From CAVRUH01 sp963822595 (GTDB lineage: Bacteria > Chlamydiota > Chlamydiia > Chlamydiales > Waddliaceae), in contig CAWGIG010000001.1 of assembly GCA_963822595.1 (NCBI GenBank), forward strand, positions 868,001 to 932,000: 64,000 nucleotides of DNA. The letters are read 5' to 3'. A model generated the notes under the pieces. It was not told where the DNA came from. It worked only from the letters and a program-made list of their open reading frames with translations, and did not search any database. Position 1 is the first letter of the stretch. Each line of letters opens with the position of its first letter. Positions 10,029-19,305 of this stretch are shown in pieces. A program made the position numbers and the translations under genes.

Positions 10029-10559
10029 ATGGGAAAGGTAGATCTGGGAGATAAAATTCCTAGTTTTAGAGTTAAGGATCATAAGGGGTATCCCCTTACG
10101 GACAAAGATTTATTAGGCACCCCTACAGTCATTTTCTTTTACCCCAAAGACAACACCCCTGGATGCACAAAAGAGGCTTGCGATTTCCAAAGCAACCTCA
10201 AGAAACTAAGTGCTCTCGACGTATTGGTTTTAGGCGTCAGCCCTGATTCCATTGAATCCCACCAAAAGTTCATCAAAGATCACAACCTCTTTTTCACCCT
10301 GCTGAGCGATCCCGACAGAAAAATGAGTCATAGTTTTGGAACGATAAAAGAGGGTAAATTAGAACGCTCGACCTTTGCGATCGATGTCGATGGATACATC
10401 CGCTGGATCGAAAGGCCTGTTCATGTAGAGGGACACGTCGAAAGAGTCATTGAAGCCGTTCAGAAACACTGTCCATCCGCTCTCCCAAATTTAAAAGAGC
10501 TTCAAGAGGACTATATCAAAGCTTTAAAGGAATCGAACAAAAAAATTAAACCAAAATGA
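10029..10559 (+). CDS. bcp: Thiol peroxidase of the Bcp/PrxQ family
   Basis: 176 residues. Reduces hydroperoxides using thioredoxin-type donors in the cytoplasm. The motif NTPGCTKEACDF gives the peroxidatic Cys46 and, five residues on, the resolving Cys51, which is the PrxQ/Bcp arrangement. The ATG at 10029 is preferred over the in-frame GTG at 10023 because GAGGTG just upstream is its ribosome site. Its C-terminus is extended by a lysine-rich tail. The stop overlaps the start of the glycosyltransferase (ATGA), so translation is coupled. Confidence 0.9.
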   Translation: MGKVDLGDKIPSFRVKDHKGYPLTDKDLLGTPTVIFFYPKDNTPGCTKEACDFQSNLKKLSALDVLVLGVSPDSIESHQKFIKDHNLFFTLLSDPDRKMSHSFGTIKEGKLERSTFAIDVDGYIRWIERPVHVEGHVERVIEAVQKHCPSALPNLKELQEDYIKALKESNKKIKPK

Positions 10560-11305
10560 TCAGCGTCACAATACTGACAAAAAATAGTCAGCAGTATATC
10601 CAAGAAGTCCTTGAGGCTCTCCGATCTTTTAACGAAGTTGTCCTCTATGATACAGGATCTGTTGACGACACGATAAAAATCGCAGAAAAATTCCCTAATG
10701 TAATGGTTTTCCGCGAAAAATTCATCGGCTTTGGCCCAACGCATAATAACGCGTCGAGTGTCGCGAAAAATGACTGGATTCTGTCGATAGACAGCGACGA
10801 AGTGGTAACGCCAGAGATGGCGCAGGAAATTGCTAAGACTACATTGGATGAAAAATGTGTCTATTCCTTTCCGAGAAATAACTACTTCAATGGGAAATTC
10901 ATCAAATGGTGCGGATGGTATCCTGACAGACAGTATCGACTTTACAATAGAAAAAAGACCCGTTTTTCCGAAGCCGAAGTCCATGAGGCTGTTATCGTCG
11001 AAAACATGGTTCATGTGCCCATGAAAAGCCCCTTTATTCATTATTCCTATGCCTCTATTTCTGATTTCTTACAGAAGATGCAGCTTTATTCGGATTTGTT
11101 TGCAAAGCAAAATAAGGGAAAGAAGTCTTCGTCCCTCTTAAAGGCGATTTCCCATGGATTTTTCTCTTTTTTCAAGAGCTATTTTATTAAAAAGGGTTTT
11201 CTGGGAGGCTATGAAGGCTTTGTTATTTCCACCTACAATGGCCACACAGCTTACTACAAATACCTCAAGCTCTACGAAGCCAATAGACGCCATAGCCAAA
11301 AATAA
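10556..11305 (+). CDS. Family 2 glycosyltransferase, LPS-core type (WaaE/KdtX-like)
   Basis: 249 residues. The GT-A fold begins at ISVTILTKN; the metal/nucleotide site is D79-S-D81 in WILSIDSDE. The segment GWYPDRQYRLYN with a following EVHEAV is typical of the WaaE/LgtF group that adds heptose or glucose to lipopolysaccharide core. It overlaps the upstream peroxidase by four bases. The last codons and the stop TAA lie inside the left end of palindromic element copy B, so the element insertion probably reshaped the C-terminus. Acceptor sugar is not predictable. Confidence 0.8.
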   Translation: MISVTILTKNSQQYIQEVLEALRSFNEVVLYDTGSVDDTIKIAEKFPNVMVFREKFIGFGPTHNNASSVAKNDWILSIDSDEVVTPEMAQEIAKTTLDEKCVYSFPRNNYFNGKFIKWCGWYPDRQYRLYNRKKTRFSEAEVHEAVIVENMVHVPMKSPFIHYSYASISDFLQKMQLYSDLFAKQNKGKKSSSLLKAISHGFFSFFKSYFIKKGFLGGYEGFVISTYNGHTAYYKYLKLYEANRRHSQK

Positions 11306-11443
11306 CAGGATAAGCAGGATCGCAAGCGGCAGGATAAAAAAGGATAAGAAAAATGATTTAAGAAAAATATTTACTAAAGTTTTTTTCTTCTTTTTTCTTA
11401 TCCTTTTTTTATCCAGCCGCTTGCGATCCTGCTTATCCTGTTA
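11291..11443. repeat. AGGATAAG palindromic element, copy B
   Basis: Inverted repeat of about 150 bp between convergent genes. Its left end (CATAGCCAAAAATAACAGG) contains the stop codon of the glycosyltransferase. The core arms (AACAGGATAAGCAGGATCGC and its complement) are nearly identical to copies C and D. The right end stops at CCTGTTAA without the TTTGTGTC extension seen in copies C and D. The loop is A/T-rich and differs from the other copies. Confidence 0.85.
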
Positions 11444-11463
11444 ATGGGGACTATACAATCTAT

Positions 11464-12567
11464 TTAAACCGCGACTGAACTGTGGTGCGAGTATATCACA
11501 CCGATGATGTGATTCTTAAAGAGACCCGATGATATCATTCCCATATGACAATTCACAGGGATGCTTTGTCCCGATTTATTCTTCATTGTCAATTGCGATG
11601 TCGTTTCAGACTGGCTCGACAGCTTGCTTATCGATCGGTTCCAATCCTGAAGACTCTCTTCAATGATCTCTGAAAAATTCTGAATAAACTTTTCAGGGGT
11701 CCATCCCAACAAATGCTTGGCCTGATTGTTTACAAACAAAAGCCGATTATCCTTTTGCGAAAATACAAAAATAGTGCTCGAAGACTCTGCTCTAAAATTA
11801 TCAAAAAGACGACGGAGATCCAAAGCATAATTATCAATATGCCACTCTTTAAATCGAGAATTCGCTGCTTCAAAATGATTCGCCCCGGTAATTTTCCCGG
11901 CAATATCCATGCATCTTTTCAACTGCAGGTTTGCATCTCCCGGAGAAGATACTAGCGAAACCGGGGGCGTCACTTGATAAATTCCGGCAGTCTCTTTTAA
12001 CTGCATGCCCGCATAAGGGAGCTCCGATGAAGTTTCAGTAATTTTAACCACGGCCAACAGTGTGTTCACTTCGTAATTCAAATCATGAATTTTTCCTTCC
12101 AATTCAGTCACCTGCTCCTGACGTTTTATTAGAACATCCCTCTGACGCATGATTGTATCCTGGAATTCATTCAGCAAGGCTTCTTTTTTTATCAGATCAT
12201 CCTCAGTCGCCGCCTTATAAGCCGCGAATTTTTCGGCGTCTTCATAAAATCGTTGCAGCTCCTCAGTCTTTTTCTCCAATTCTTTTTGAATAACCGCAAT
12301 CTCTTCATCATTAGACACATGCACATATTCAGGCTCTTTTACAGGAACCTCAACTGCGCGCGGCAACGCCTCTTCCCAATTTCGTAAAAGAATAAATATA
12401 AGACCCGACCCCGCAGCCGCCTGAAGAAGCCCGAGAGACAAAATTCCCCAGCTTCTATCCAAGTTATATAGATCCATGCTATATAGACTTAGAATAATTG
12501 TTGGTATCAAATAGAGACAAACAATTACCCAGACTATATTGTGAGTGGCTTTTAGATCTTTTACCAT
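11464..12567 (-). CDS. Membrane protein with coiled coil and PAS domain
   Basis: 367 residues. Two membrane segments (about 12-30 and 38-62) are followed by a long coiled coil (about 85-170, rich in Glu/Lys/Gln). A C-terminal PAS domain (about 255-360) contains STIFVFSQKDNRLLFVNNQA and LLGWTPEKFIQNFSEII. No histidine kinase, GGDEF or output domain follows, so it is not a complete sensor kinase. It may sense a ligand or redox state and act through protein contact. It is single, convergent with the glycosyltransferase across repeat copy B. Confidence 0.7.
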   Translation of the reverse strand: MVKDLKATHNIVWVIVCLYLIPTIILSLYSMDLYNLDRSWGILSLGLLQAAAGSGLIFILLRNWEEALPRAVEVPVKEPEYVHVSNDEEIAVIQKELEKKTEELQRFYEDAEKFAAYKAATEDDLIKKEALLNEFQDTIMRQRDVLIKRQEQVTELEGKIHDLNYEVNTLLAVVKITETSSELPYAGMQLKETAGIYQVTPPVSLVSSPGDANLQLKRCMDIAGKITGANHFEAANSRFKEWHIDNYALDLRRLFDNFRAESSSTIFVFSQKDNRLLFVNNQAKHLLGWTPEKFIQNFSEIIEESLQDWNRSISKLSSQSETTSQLTMKNKSGQSIPVNCHMGMISSGLFKNHIIGVIYSHHSSVAV

Positions 12568-12606
12568 ACGTTGTTCACTTTTTCTTTGATTATACGAATC
12601 ATTCCT

Positions 12607-13446
12607 TTAAGGAACAACCTGTTTAAACGCGGTTGGCATAGGAGATTCAAATCGCATTTTCTTTTTTGTAACGGGGTGTTCCAATTCCAAGAAAAAAGCA
12701 TGCAAGCAAAGCCGCTTGATCGGATCTGTTGTGGCTCCATATTTTGGATCTCCGGCTACAGGATGTCCCGATTCCTGGCAGTGGACCCTAATCTGATTTT
12801 TTCTGCCCGTTTCAAGCCTTAGGTCTAGGAGCGAATACTTCGGCGACTCCCTCAGAACTTCGTAGTGCGTCACAGCAAGCCTCCCCTTATCAGGAATATG
12901 GGTTGTTCTAACAAAATACCCCTTATCTTCATATTGGTAGGAACTCCAAACGCCCGATTTCTCAGCCAAATGACCTTCTACAATAGCGACATAATGCCTT
13001 TCAACTTCATGTTTTTCAAAAATAACCTTTAGGCCATCGCGAGCGATATCGGATAAAGCGAAGACAATGACCCCAGAGGTATCCTGATCCAGCCTGTGCA
13101 CGGGATAGACTCTTTTTGGCCTATACTTTCCTTTGAGGATCGCATGGAGGTTGTTTGTTTCGTCGAAATTGGTCGCGACGCTAAGTAAACCTCTGGGTTT
13201 ATCTACGGCAATGATATGCCGATCTTCGTAAATAATACGAATTTCATCGTCGACATACTTGGGTTGTTCACCCACGACCACGGTTTGTCCGGCATGAATC
13301 ACTTGATTTGCCACTTTTACAACGTTTCCGTCCACTTGGACCCTCCCCACCTTTAACCAGGATCTTAGGGTAGATTTTGAACTTTCGGGAGACAATAAGG
13401 CTAAAACCTCTATTAAAGTCATCGAATTTGATAAAATATGCTTCAT
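12607..13446 (-). CDS. RluA-family RNA pseudouridine synthase
   Basis: 279 residues. An N-terminal S4-like RNA-binding domain (about 10-60) is followed by the synthase domain with the catalytic motif HRLDQDTSG (Asp120). The RluA-type segment GRKNQIRVH is also present. It isomerises uridine in rRNA or tRNA; the exact target (RluA, RluC or RluD type) is not clear. It is divergent from rpsT with about 77 bases between the two starts. Confidence 0.88.
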   Translation of the reverse strand: MKHILSNSMTLIEVLALLSPESSKSTLRSWLKVGRVQVDGNVVKVANQVIHAGQTVVVGEQPKYVDDEIRIIYEDRHIIAVDKPRGLLSVATNFDETNNLHAILKGKYRPKRVYPVHRLDQDTSGVIVFALSDIARDGLKVIFEKHEVERHYVAIVEGHLAEKSGVWSSYQYEDKGYFVRTTHIPDKGRLAVTHYEVLRESPKYSLLDLRLETGRKNQIRVHCQESGHPVAGDPKYGATTDPIKRLCLHAFFLELEHPVTKKKMRFESPMPTAFKQVVP

Positions 13447-13460
13447 AATACTCTCTTATT

Positions 13461-13489
13461 TTGACGAAATATCTTCATATCGCTATAAT
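13461..13489 (+). promoter_or_regulatory. Sigma-66-type promoter of rpsT
   Basis: TTGACG, a 17-base spacer, then a perfect TATAAT at 13484-13489. Transcription would start near 13496, about 28 bases before the rpsT start codon. Confidence 0.75.
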
Positions 13490-13523
13490 CGTAAGTCTAT
13501 AAATTATAACCCCTAGAGGAATA

Positions 13524-13811
13524 ATGGCAAAAGAAGAAACTGCAAAGAAAGCAAAAACAAAACGTCCCACAGCATTAAAAAGGGATTTACAGAACAGCAA
13601 AAAGAGACTGATGAACAAAGCATTCAAATCTCAAGTTCGCACATCAGTTCGTAATTTCGAGGCGGCCCTCCCCGGTAAAGACACCACAACGATCGCGGCA
13701 ACCCTTAAAGAAATCTACAGCCTTATGGACAAGGGTGTAAAGCATGGCATCTTTAAATTGAATAAAGCAAGCCGTACAAAATCACGCCTTGCTGCCAGAG
13801 CAAAAGCTTAA
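13524..13811 (+). CDS. rpsT: 30S ribosomal protein S20
   Basis: 95 residues, lysine- and arginine-rich, with the S20 core KRDLQNSKKR and KNFE-like helices ending KASRTKSRLAARAKA. S20 binds 16S rRNA early in small-subunit assembly. It has its own promoter and an immediate terminator, so it is monocistronic. Confidence 0.93.
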   Translation: MAKEETAKKAKTKRPTALKRDLQNSKKRLMNKAFKSQVRTSVRNFEAALPGKDTTTIAATLKEIYSLMDKGVKHGIFKLNKASRTKSRLAARAKA

Positions 13812-13818
13812 TTAATGA

Positions 13819-13839
13819 AAAACCCCCTATGGGGGTTTT
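13819..13839 (+). terminator. Intrinsic terminator of rpsT
   Basis: AAAACCCCC and GGGGGTTTT pair around a TAT loop eight bases after the stop codon. The symmetric A and T flanks make it usable in both directions. Confidence 0.8.
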
Positions 13840-13961
13840 CCAAAAATCTTTGACGATTAATTGGTAAATAACATATATAAAGTTGTTATTTGAATACCGT
13901 TTTATCTCCCTTTTAGAGAAAAAACGTGAAAAACAATACTTACAACCTAAGGAGATCCAAT

Positions 13962-14318
13962 ATGAGTTATCTAGAACAAGCTTTACATCATGAACCCGTC
14001 AAAGTTTTTAATTCTAAGCGTGCTAATGAAGGACTAGAATTCTTCGCATCTCGCGGAAGATTTCTTCTTGCTACCTCACAAAAAATTGTAGATATTGTTT
14101 CTACATTTTTTAAAATGGTCTTTATTGATACTTTCGCCGCAGTATTTGATTATGCTTCAGGCCGTCAAGATTTCAAAGATGGAGCAAAAGAAATTGTAAC
14201 TGACTTAAAGGCACTTCCCATAGCTTTTGCTGGCATTGTTATTGGACAAAACCTTTCGAACAGACTTTGGAATCATTTTCACCCTGCTGTTAGAATTCCT
14301 GCAGTCGCTAACCCTTAA
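13962..14318 (+). CDS. Hypothetical 118-residue protein
   Basis: The start at 13962 (MSYLEQALHH) has a strong AAGGAG eight bases upstream; the frame is open 12 codons further. It contains two moderately hydrophobic helices (about 40-68 and 92-106, DLKALPIAFAGIVIGQN), which could sit in a membrane. No known domain is recognised. It precedes the S15-type hydrolase on the same strand. Confidence 0.6.
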   Translation: MSYLEQALHHEPVKVFNSKRANEGLEFFASRGRFLLATSQKIVDIVSTFFKMVFIDTFAAVFDYASGRQDFKDGAKEIVTDLKALPIAFAGIVIGQNLSNRLWNHFHPAVRIPAVANP

Positions 14319-14382
14319 TAAATATCCCTCTATGGGGCTGTTAACGATAAGTTACAGCCCTCATATACATTCAATTTTATAT

Positions 14383-16008
14383 ATGATTTACTTATTTTTA
14401 TTTCTATTATTTTTCATAGACACGGCAAATTCCTCGACCCCTAAGCCGGACCTCACACTATCCATCCCCATGAGAGATGGCAAACGACTGCCCACCGATC
14501 TCTACTTTCCTTCCGATGAACCCTGGAAATATCCTTGCGTCCTCATAAGAAGTCCTTCGGGAAGAAAAAATTTATTCGCTCTCGAATATCTCTCCCTTGT
14601 AAACCACGAATATGTTGTCGCTATCCAGGACACCCGAAGCGCTCTCGATACCGAAGGAAAAACCATTCCCTTTTGGCACGATGGCTGGGGAGAACAGCAA
14701 GATGGCTACGACACCATCGAATGGCTCGCATCCAGTCCTTTCACCAACGGAAAAATCGGCACAGTAGGAATTTCAGCTTCCGGGATCAGCCAATACATGC
14801 TTGCCCCCACAGCACCACCCTCCCTAAAATGCCAGCATATCGGCGTTGCCGCACCTAGCCTCTACCACCATGCCATTTACCAAGGCGGACAGATCCAAAA
14901 AGAACTCGTCGAATCGTGGCTATCTTGGTATGCCTCCGACTCCGGCATCCATAGTTATGCAACGAATCAATTTTTTTATAATGACTTTTGGGCGAGATTC
15001 AACGCTCTCGATTTGGCTCATCAGGTCCAAGTTCCGGCAATCCATTTTGGAGGCTGGTATGATGTCTTCTTGCCGGGGACCATTGACGCCTTCGTCGCCC
15101 TCCAAAAAAATGGAGGAAACGGGGCTAAGGGAAAACAAAAACTCCTCATCGGACCTTGGACGCATCTCTGGCCTAAAGATCCTCGCTATGGAGACTTTAC
15201 CGTCCCACCCGCTGGTATCACACCTCCCGTTGATCTTTCTTACATCACGTGGCTTAATTATCATCTCAAAGGGATGGAAAATGGGATTAATGAGCTCCCA
15301 GCCGTGACTTATTATGTCATGGGACCCTTTGACGGCTCGAACAGTTCGGGAAATTACTGGCGGCACGCGGAAGAATGGCCTGTTCCAAGTAAAAAAGTTT
15401 CTTATTATTTTTCTAGTGAGAATCGTCTCAGTGAAGATATCTCTAAAAAAGAGAGTGAATATACTTATTCTTACAACCCGATGCTTCCAATCCCAACCAT
15501 TGGTGGCAGGAATTTGTTTATGGAGTCCGGACCCAAAGATCAAAGATCTATCGAATCACGCCCTGACGTCGTCGTTTTCACAACGGAACCTTTAACAGAA
15601 GAAATAGAAGTGACAGGGGATGTCAAAGCAAAACTTTACATTTTGCCTGATCAAAAAGATACCGATATCGTCGTTAGATTGACGGATGTCTACCCCGATG
15701 GCAAAAGTATACTAATCACTGAGGGAATTTATCGAACAGGGCTCTCAAGAGAAAACGATAAAGGATTTAGAGAAATAACTATTGATCTCGCGCCCACTAG
15801 CTTAGTATTTGCCGAGGGACATCGCATCAGGGCAACGATCTCGGGATCCAATTATCCTCGCTATGAGAGGAACCTCCAAGTGGGGCTATTGGGTTCCCAT
15901 ACAGGAGACTATGCTATCGTAAATAATAGGTTAAAGATTGGGCAAGAGTATCCCTCGCAAATAGTCCTTCCCATTGTGCGTAAAGGTTCGACTAAATCTT
16001 CAATTTAG
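14383..16008 (+). CDS. Secreted X-Pro dipeptidyl-peptidase/CocE family hydrolase (S15)
   Basis: About 541 residues from the ATG at 14383, chosen because it gives a compact signal peptide (MIYLFLFLLFFIDTANSS); an earlier ATG at 14332 is possible. The alpha/beta hydrolase nucleophile is Ser131 in TVGISASGIS. The acid is in FGGWYDVFLPGT and the histidine in LIGPWTHLWP, all as in CocE/NonD hydrolases. The C-terminal jelly-roll domain of the family is present (VKAKLYILPD onward). It would cleave esters or peptides outside the cytoplasm. Its end overlaps the end of mcsB by 17 bases. Confidence 0.82.
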   Translation: MIYLFLFLLFFIDTANSSTPKPDLTLSIPMRDGKRLPTDLYFPSDEPWKYPCVLIRSPSGRKNLFALEYLSLVNHEYVVAIQDTRSALDTEGKTIPFWHDGWGEQQDGYDTIEWLASSPFTNGKIGTVGISASGISQYMLAPTAPPSLKCQHIGVAAPSLYHHAIYQGGQIQKELVESWLSWYASDSGIHSYATNQFFYNDFWARFNALDLAHQVQVPAIHFGGWYDVFLPGTIDAFVALQKNGGNGAKGKQKLLIGPWTHLWPKDPRYGDFTVPPAGITPPVDLSYITWLNYHLKGMENGINELPAVTYYVMGPFDGSNSSGNYWRHAEEWPVPSKKVSYYFSSENRLSEDISKKESEYTYSYNPMLPIPTIGGRNLFMESGPKDQRSIESRPDVVVFTTEPLTEEIEVTGDVKAKLYILPDQKDTDIVVRLTDVYPDGKSILITEGIYRTGLSRENDKGFREITIDLAPTSLVFAEGHRIRATISGSNYPRYERNLQVGLLGSHTGDYAIVNNRLKIGQEYPSQIVLPIVRKGSTKSSI

Positions 16009-17074
16009 CGTTCTTTAATATTTTGTGGATAAACTCTGCCCGCTTGTGGGGGACCTGTTCCAAGGCGATTTCAGGCTCCTTAAGTGAAGTCAAGAGATGC
16101 GCCCTTCTGCAGTGAAAAAAGAGGTGATTGAGTTCGGCAGCCGTTACCCCTTCAACCCATCCGAGATCGATACCTAATTTGACCAAGCTGATCTCATTGA
16201 GCGCCTCGCGCGTTTCAATGCGATAGGAGTGAATTAAAATACCAAAGGCGCGACTCACCTTATCCATGAGTTCTGCATTCTCTACGTTCTTTAATTGAGA
16301 CCTAGCACTGCTTTCCTCGACGAGAAGCTTGGTCGTAAACAAACGCAATGTAGAAATAATATCTTCTTCAGAGACACCTAAGGTGTAATTGTTTTTTACA
16401 ATCACGACATCGCCCACAAATTCTTCAAGATTTCCCTGAATCCCTGTGAAAGTGAGCCGATCATTGCTGAGTCGTTTCATGACTTCGCCGAATTTGTTAG
16501 TGTGTATCAGCGCAGAAGGTTGGAGGAATACAGAAAGAATAAAGCCCGTACCTGAATGAGTCGGATCGGCCGTTAAAAATCCAAAGCGCGGGGAAAAGCA
16601 ATAGTTGAATTGTCTTCCTAAAGCCATTTCAATTTTGACCAGATGACTCCAAGAACTTTCCAATTCACCGCGGGTATCGATCAGTTCGAGGTGGATATGA
16701 TTTTCAAGATTCATCGAAGCGAGAAAGGTTCCTCTGCTATCAACAATAAAAGCTTCGCCCGAGTGATGTTGATGGAGATTGTAAGGAGTCAGGAAGTGTT
16801 CGGCAAAAAGTTCCTTTTCCAGAGGGCTCATATCTTCAATATTTAACAAAACAGGTTCGACTAAATATTCCTCTTTCAAAAGACCTTTGCTCACTACTGA
16901 AATGATCTGTTTTCTGCGAGGAAGATCTAATTTGCCTGGAAATGAGAATTTATCCACGTTTCGATAGAGGCTTGCAGTCGAAGCGAGCCAAATGAGATTA
17001 TCATTATTAATCCATGGCCTATCTTTGCCGTGGATCTCTATTGCGTCACTTCCCTTTCCCATTCTTTTTGTCAT
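15992..17074 (-). CDS. mcsB: McsB-like ATP:guanido phosphotransferase, probably catalytically degenerate
   Basis: 360 residues. It corresponds to the chlamydial McsB gene (CT675) by position after the McsA-like gene and by segments such as GVSEEDIISTLR and LGIDLGWV. In active McsB this family phosphorylates protein arginines. Here the N-terminal nucleotide motif SSRxRLARN reads STASLYRN and has lost two arginines. The arginine of the GLRAS-type segment is also missing (GFILS), and the glutamate loop reads LENH. It may be a pseudokinase partner or adaptor. Its start overlaps the end of mcsA by about 29 bases. Confidence 0.75.
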   Translation of the reverse strand: MTKRMGKGSDAIEIHGKDRPWINNDNLIWLASTASLYRNVDKFSFPGKLDLPRRKQIISVVSKGLLKEEYLVEPVLLNIEDMSPLEKELFAEHFLTPYNLHQHHSGEAFIVDSRGTFLASMNLENHIHLELIDTRGELESSWSHLVKIEMALGRQFNYCFSPRFGFLTADPTHSGTGFILSVFLQPSALIHTNKFGEVMKRLSNDRLTFTGIQGNLEEFVGDVVIVKNNYTLGVSEEDIISTLRLFTTKLLVEESSARSQLKNVENAELMDKVSRAFGILIHSYRIETREALNEISLVKLGIDLGWVEGVTAAELNHLFFHCRRAHLLTSLKEPEIALEQVPHKRAEFIHKILKNAKLKI

Positions 17075-17585
17075 TCTCCTCAGTCAATGATTTGATTTGA
17101 TCTCGCAGCCAAGCAGCCTGTTCGTAATCTTCTCTACTGAGAGTCTCACTTAGGGCTTCATTTAATGCCAGCAATCGAATTGAAGGACTTATTTCCTGCA
17201 CTTCCCCCGGTCCTCTTCCGATATGAAGAGGGAGTGTTTTCCCTTGTTCTCTGATTTTTTTAGGAATTTTTAGAGCTTGGATGAGTTCCATGAGAAGGGT
17301 ATCGCCGAAGACTTCGTAGCAAACGCTGCAGCCCACAGGATTACCCATCCGGATTGTTTCGAGAGTTGTCCCGCATTCGCCGCACACTAGCCCCGCAGTG
17401 CCCTCTTCGGAGAAGGAGATGATTTTCCCATCTTCGGAGGGGCCTCTTAATTTATTTTGAAGGACGGGGCAAATTTCGCACATACCCGTGTGTATCGTTT
17501 TATTGCCGACCATTTCTGTATAGTGTACCTTGATTGGCCTTTTGCACTCTGTGCATTCCAAAGGTCTATCGGGATTTTCTTCCAT
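17046..17585 (-). CDS. mcsA: McsA-like zinc-finger protein with UVR motif
   Basis: 179 residues from the ATG at 17585; the frame is open to 17657 and MGVN at 17597 is an alternative. Four CxxC pairs (CTEC, CEIC, CGEC and CSVC) form two zinc-binding units. The C-terminal UVR motif (LSREDYEQAAWLRDQI) is the one found in UvrB/UvrC and McsA. McsA binds and activates McsB in Firmicutes. It is the CT676 equivalent and overlaps mcsB. In C. trachomatis frr follows; here an F-box gene and other accessory genes intervene. Confidence 0.85.
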   Translation of the reverse strand: MEENPDRPLECTECKRPIKVHYTEMVGNKTIHTGMCEICPVLQNKLRGPSEDGKIISFSEEGTAGLVCGECGTTLETIRMGNPVGCSVCYEVFGDTLLMELIQALKIPKKIREQGKTLPLHIGRGPGEVQEISPSIRLLALNEALSETLSREDYEQAAWLRDQIKSLTEENDKKNGKGK

Positions 17586-17643
17586 ATTTACACCCATTCC
17601 TAATAATCGGGAGTATATGGATCGGGTGACTTTTCGGAAATGA

Positions 17644-19116
17644 CTATTTCCACCCAAAGAGAGCCATTCCTTTTTTCACAATACGAGATGCTAAACTTTT
17701 CTGCTGAGGCACTGTACTTAGATTATAGATTTGGAGATCTCCTCGTGGTCCGACGATAAACCTTGCACCATCAAAGTGCCATGAATCAAATTCCCTATCA
17801 AGTGATAGGGCCACTGTCTCTTTTGCCAGGGTCATGTCCCAAAAAGAGATCTTATCCATGCAGTGCAAATAGATAAAGTTGTTCCAAGTTCTAAAGTGAC
17901 CAAAACCTTTGTAGGTCACATCGCTAAGAAGGGTCTGATTTTTTATATCCCAAATAGTAAGTTCAAATTCACCTGGCGATTTCCCAGAAGCAATAACAAG
18001 TCTATTAGAAACTCCGATTTTGAACCAAAATAATACCCCTGCCGGCGGGGTGAACTCCTTAACAATCTTGCCCGTTTCCAGATCCCAACAAGCTAAAGTA
18101 TTGGTTTTATCAGGCGAGATACTTATCAAATGATTCTGTGACATCTCAGCAAAAAGGGCGCCTAATGAGCCACTCAATTCTATCTTATGAATTAATTTTC
18201 CATTTGAAGCGCCATAGATCCATGCTTCACCATTTAATCCATATGTCTTTTCATTTATAACTACCAGATGTTCATCCGTTACAAACATTTTTTTGGAATG
18301 AGTGGCATCCCTCGGCTGCACTGTATAAAGCTGCTCCCCATTTTTAATATCGTATACACGAATTAGTCCCCAATTCATCAATACAAAAAATAGGTTACCA
18401 ATCAATTTAGAATCCTTTGGTAACTCTCTTTCACATAAGCCCCCATGGATGAGTTTGATCGATTGATCGGACTTGAAATCGAAAATTTGTAAGTTGCCGA
18501 ACTTAGTAAAAAACATGACTCGTGTTCCTTCTACATGAGCCATCTTACCCAAAATATTTTCGTTAAAAACACACTCATCTTTTGAAGCATCCCAAATCGA
18601 TATGAAACCGTTTAACTCATTCATAGCTTTATACTTAATTATAAAATAGTTTGAGTCGATCGAACGCAATTCATGCGACTGAGAAAATTCAGTAATCTTT
18701 TTTACGAGTTTACCCGTTGACAAAGAGAAGCAACAAAGAGAAAGCATCCCCGCATCATATGCATATAACTTATCTCCAAACGTAAGGCTAGATTCAACAT
18801 TGATAACATCTCCCTCTAACTTTACTGGCACTCCAAAATTACCGGGGGCCATATTGTGGCGGACCAAAAGTTGCTGTATATAAAATCCACGCCAATCGAA
18901 TGCTGAAGGCATAGCAGGTAAATAACCATACTCGGAGGCAAAATTGTCCCTCCAAAGGCGCTGACATTTCTCACTCTCAATATCACCTTTGAACTGTTTG
19001 CAAACGCGCTGACATCTCCCCAAAGAAACGCCATCCAGCTTACTAAAGACGATAAGTCTAAGATCAGCTATTGGAATTGGAAACCGGTTAATTTGATTGA
19101 TACTACTCGAATCCAT
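17644..19116 (-). CDS. F-box-like protein with beta-propeller (WD40-like) repeats, candidate effector
   Basis: 490 residues. The N-terminus (about 12-60) fits an F-box: FPIPIADLRLIVFSKL, then RCQRVCKQF and a conserved LW. Residues about 105-470 form WD40-like blades, seen as repeated endings IWDASKDECVF, YDIKNGEQLY, CWDLETGKIV and IWDIKNQTLL. F-box/WD40 proteins are substrate adaptors of eukaryotic SCF ubiquitin ligases, and amoeba-associated chlamydiae carry many. There is no signal peptide; type III secretion would be needed. Its end overlaps the open frame upstream of mcsA. No similar domain exists in ordinary bacterial housekeeping genes. Confidence 0.75.
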   Translation of the reverse strand: MDSSSINQINRFPIPIADLRLIVFSKLDGVSLGRCQRVCKQFKGDIESEKCQRLWRDNFASEYGYLPAMPSAFDWRGFYIQQLLVRHNMAPGNFGVPVKLEGDVINVESSLTFGDKLYAYDAGMLSLCCFSLSTGKLVKKITEFSQSHELRSIDSNYFIIKYKAMNELNGFISIWDASKDECVFNENILGKMAHVEGTRVMFFTKFGNLQIFDFKSDQSIKLIHGGLCERELPKDSKLIGNLFFVLMNWGLIRVYDIKNGEQLYTVQPRDATHSKKMFVTDEHLVVINEKTYGLNGEAWIYGASNGKLIHKIELSGSLGALFAEMSQNHLISISPDKTNTLACWDLETGKIVKEFTPPAGVLFWFKIGVSNRLVIASGKSPGEFELTIWDIKNQTLLSDVTYKGFGHFRTWNNFIYLHCMDKISFWDMTLAKETVALSLDREFDSWHFDGARFIVGPRGDLQIYNLSTVPQQKSLASRIVKKGMALFGWK

Positions 19117-19237
19117 GAACTAAAAAACCATTTAATTATTAGATAAACATTTAATGTTAAACAAAAACTTAATTTATTGCAATTTTTTTATCAATTAATA
19201 CATTGGAAAAAGCTTTGATCTAAAAACCACAATTCGG

Positions 19238-19266
19238 TTGACATACTTTTAAAAATTTATTTATAT
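19238..19266 (+). promoter_or_regulatory. Sigma-66-type promoter of the short-chain dehydrogenase gene
   Basis: A perfect TTGACA, 17 bases, then TTATAT. It is followed by AAGGAGG at 19295-19301 and the ATG at 19306. Confidence 0.65.
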
Positions 19267-19305
19267 GAATTTAACTCAAAAGAAATTTATTCTCAAGGAG
19301 GTCAT

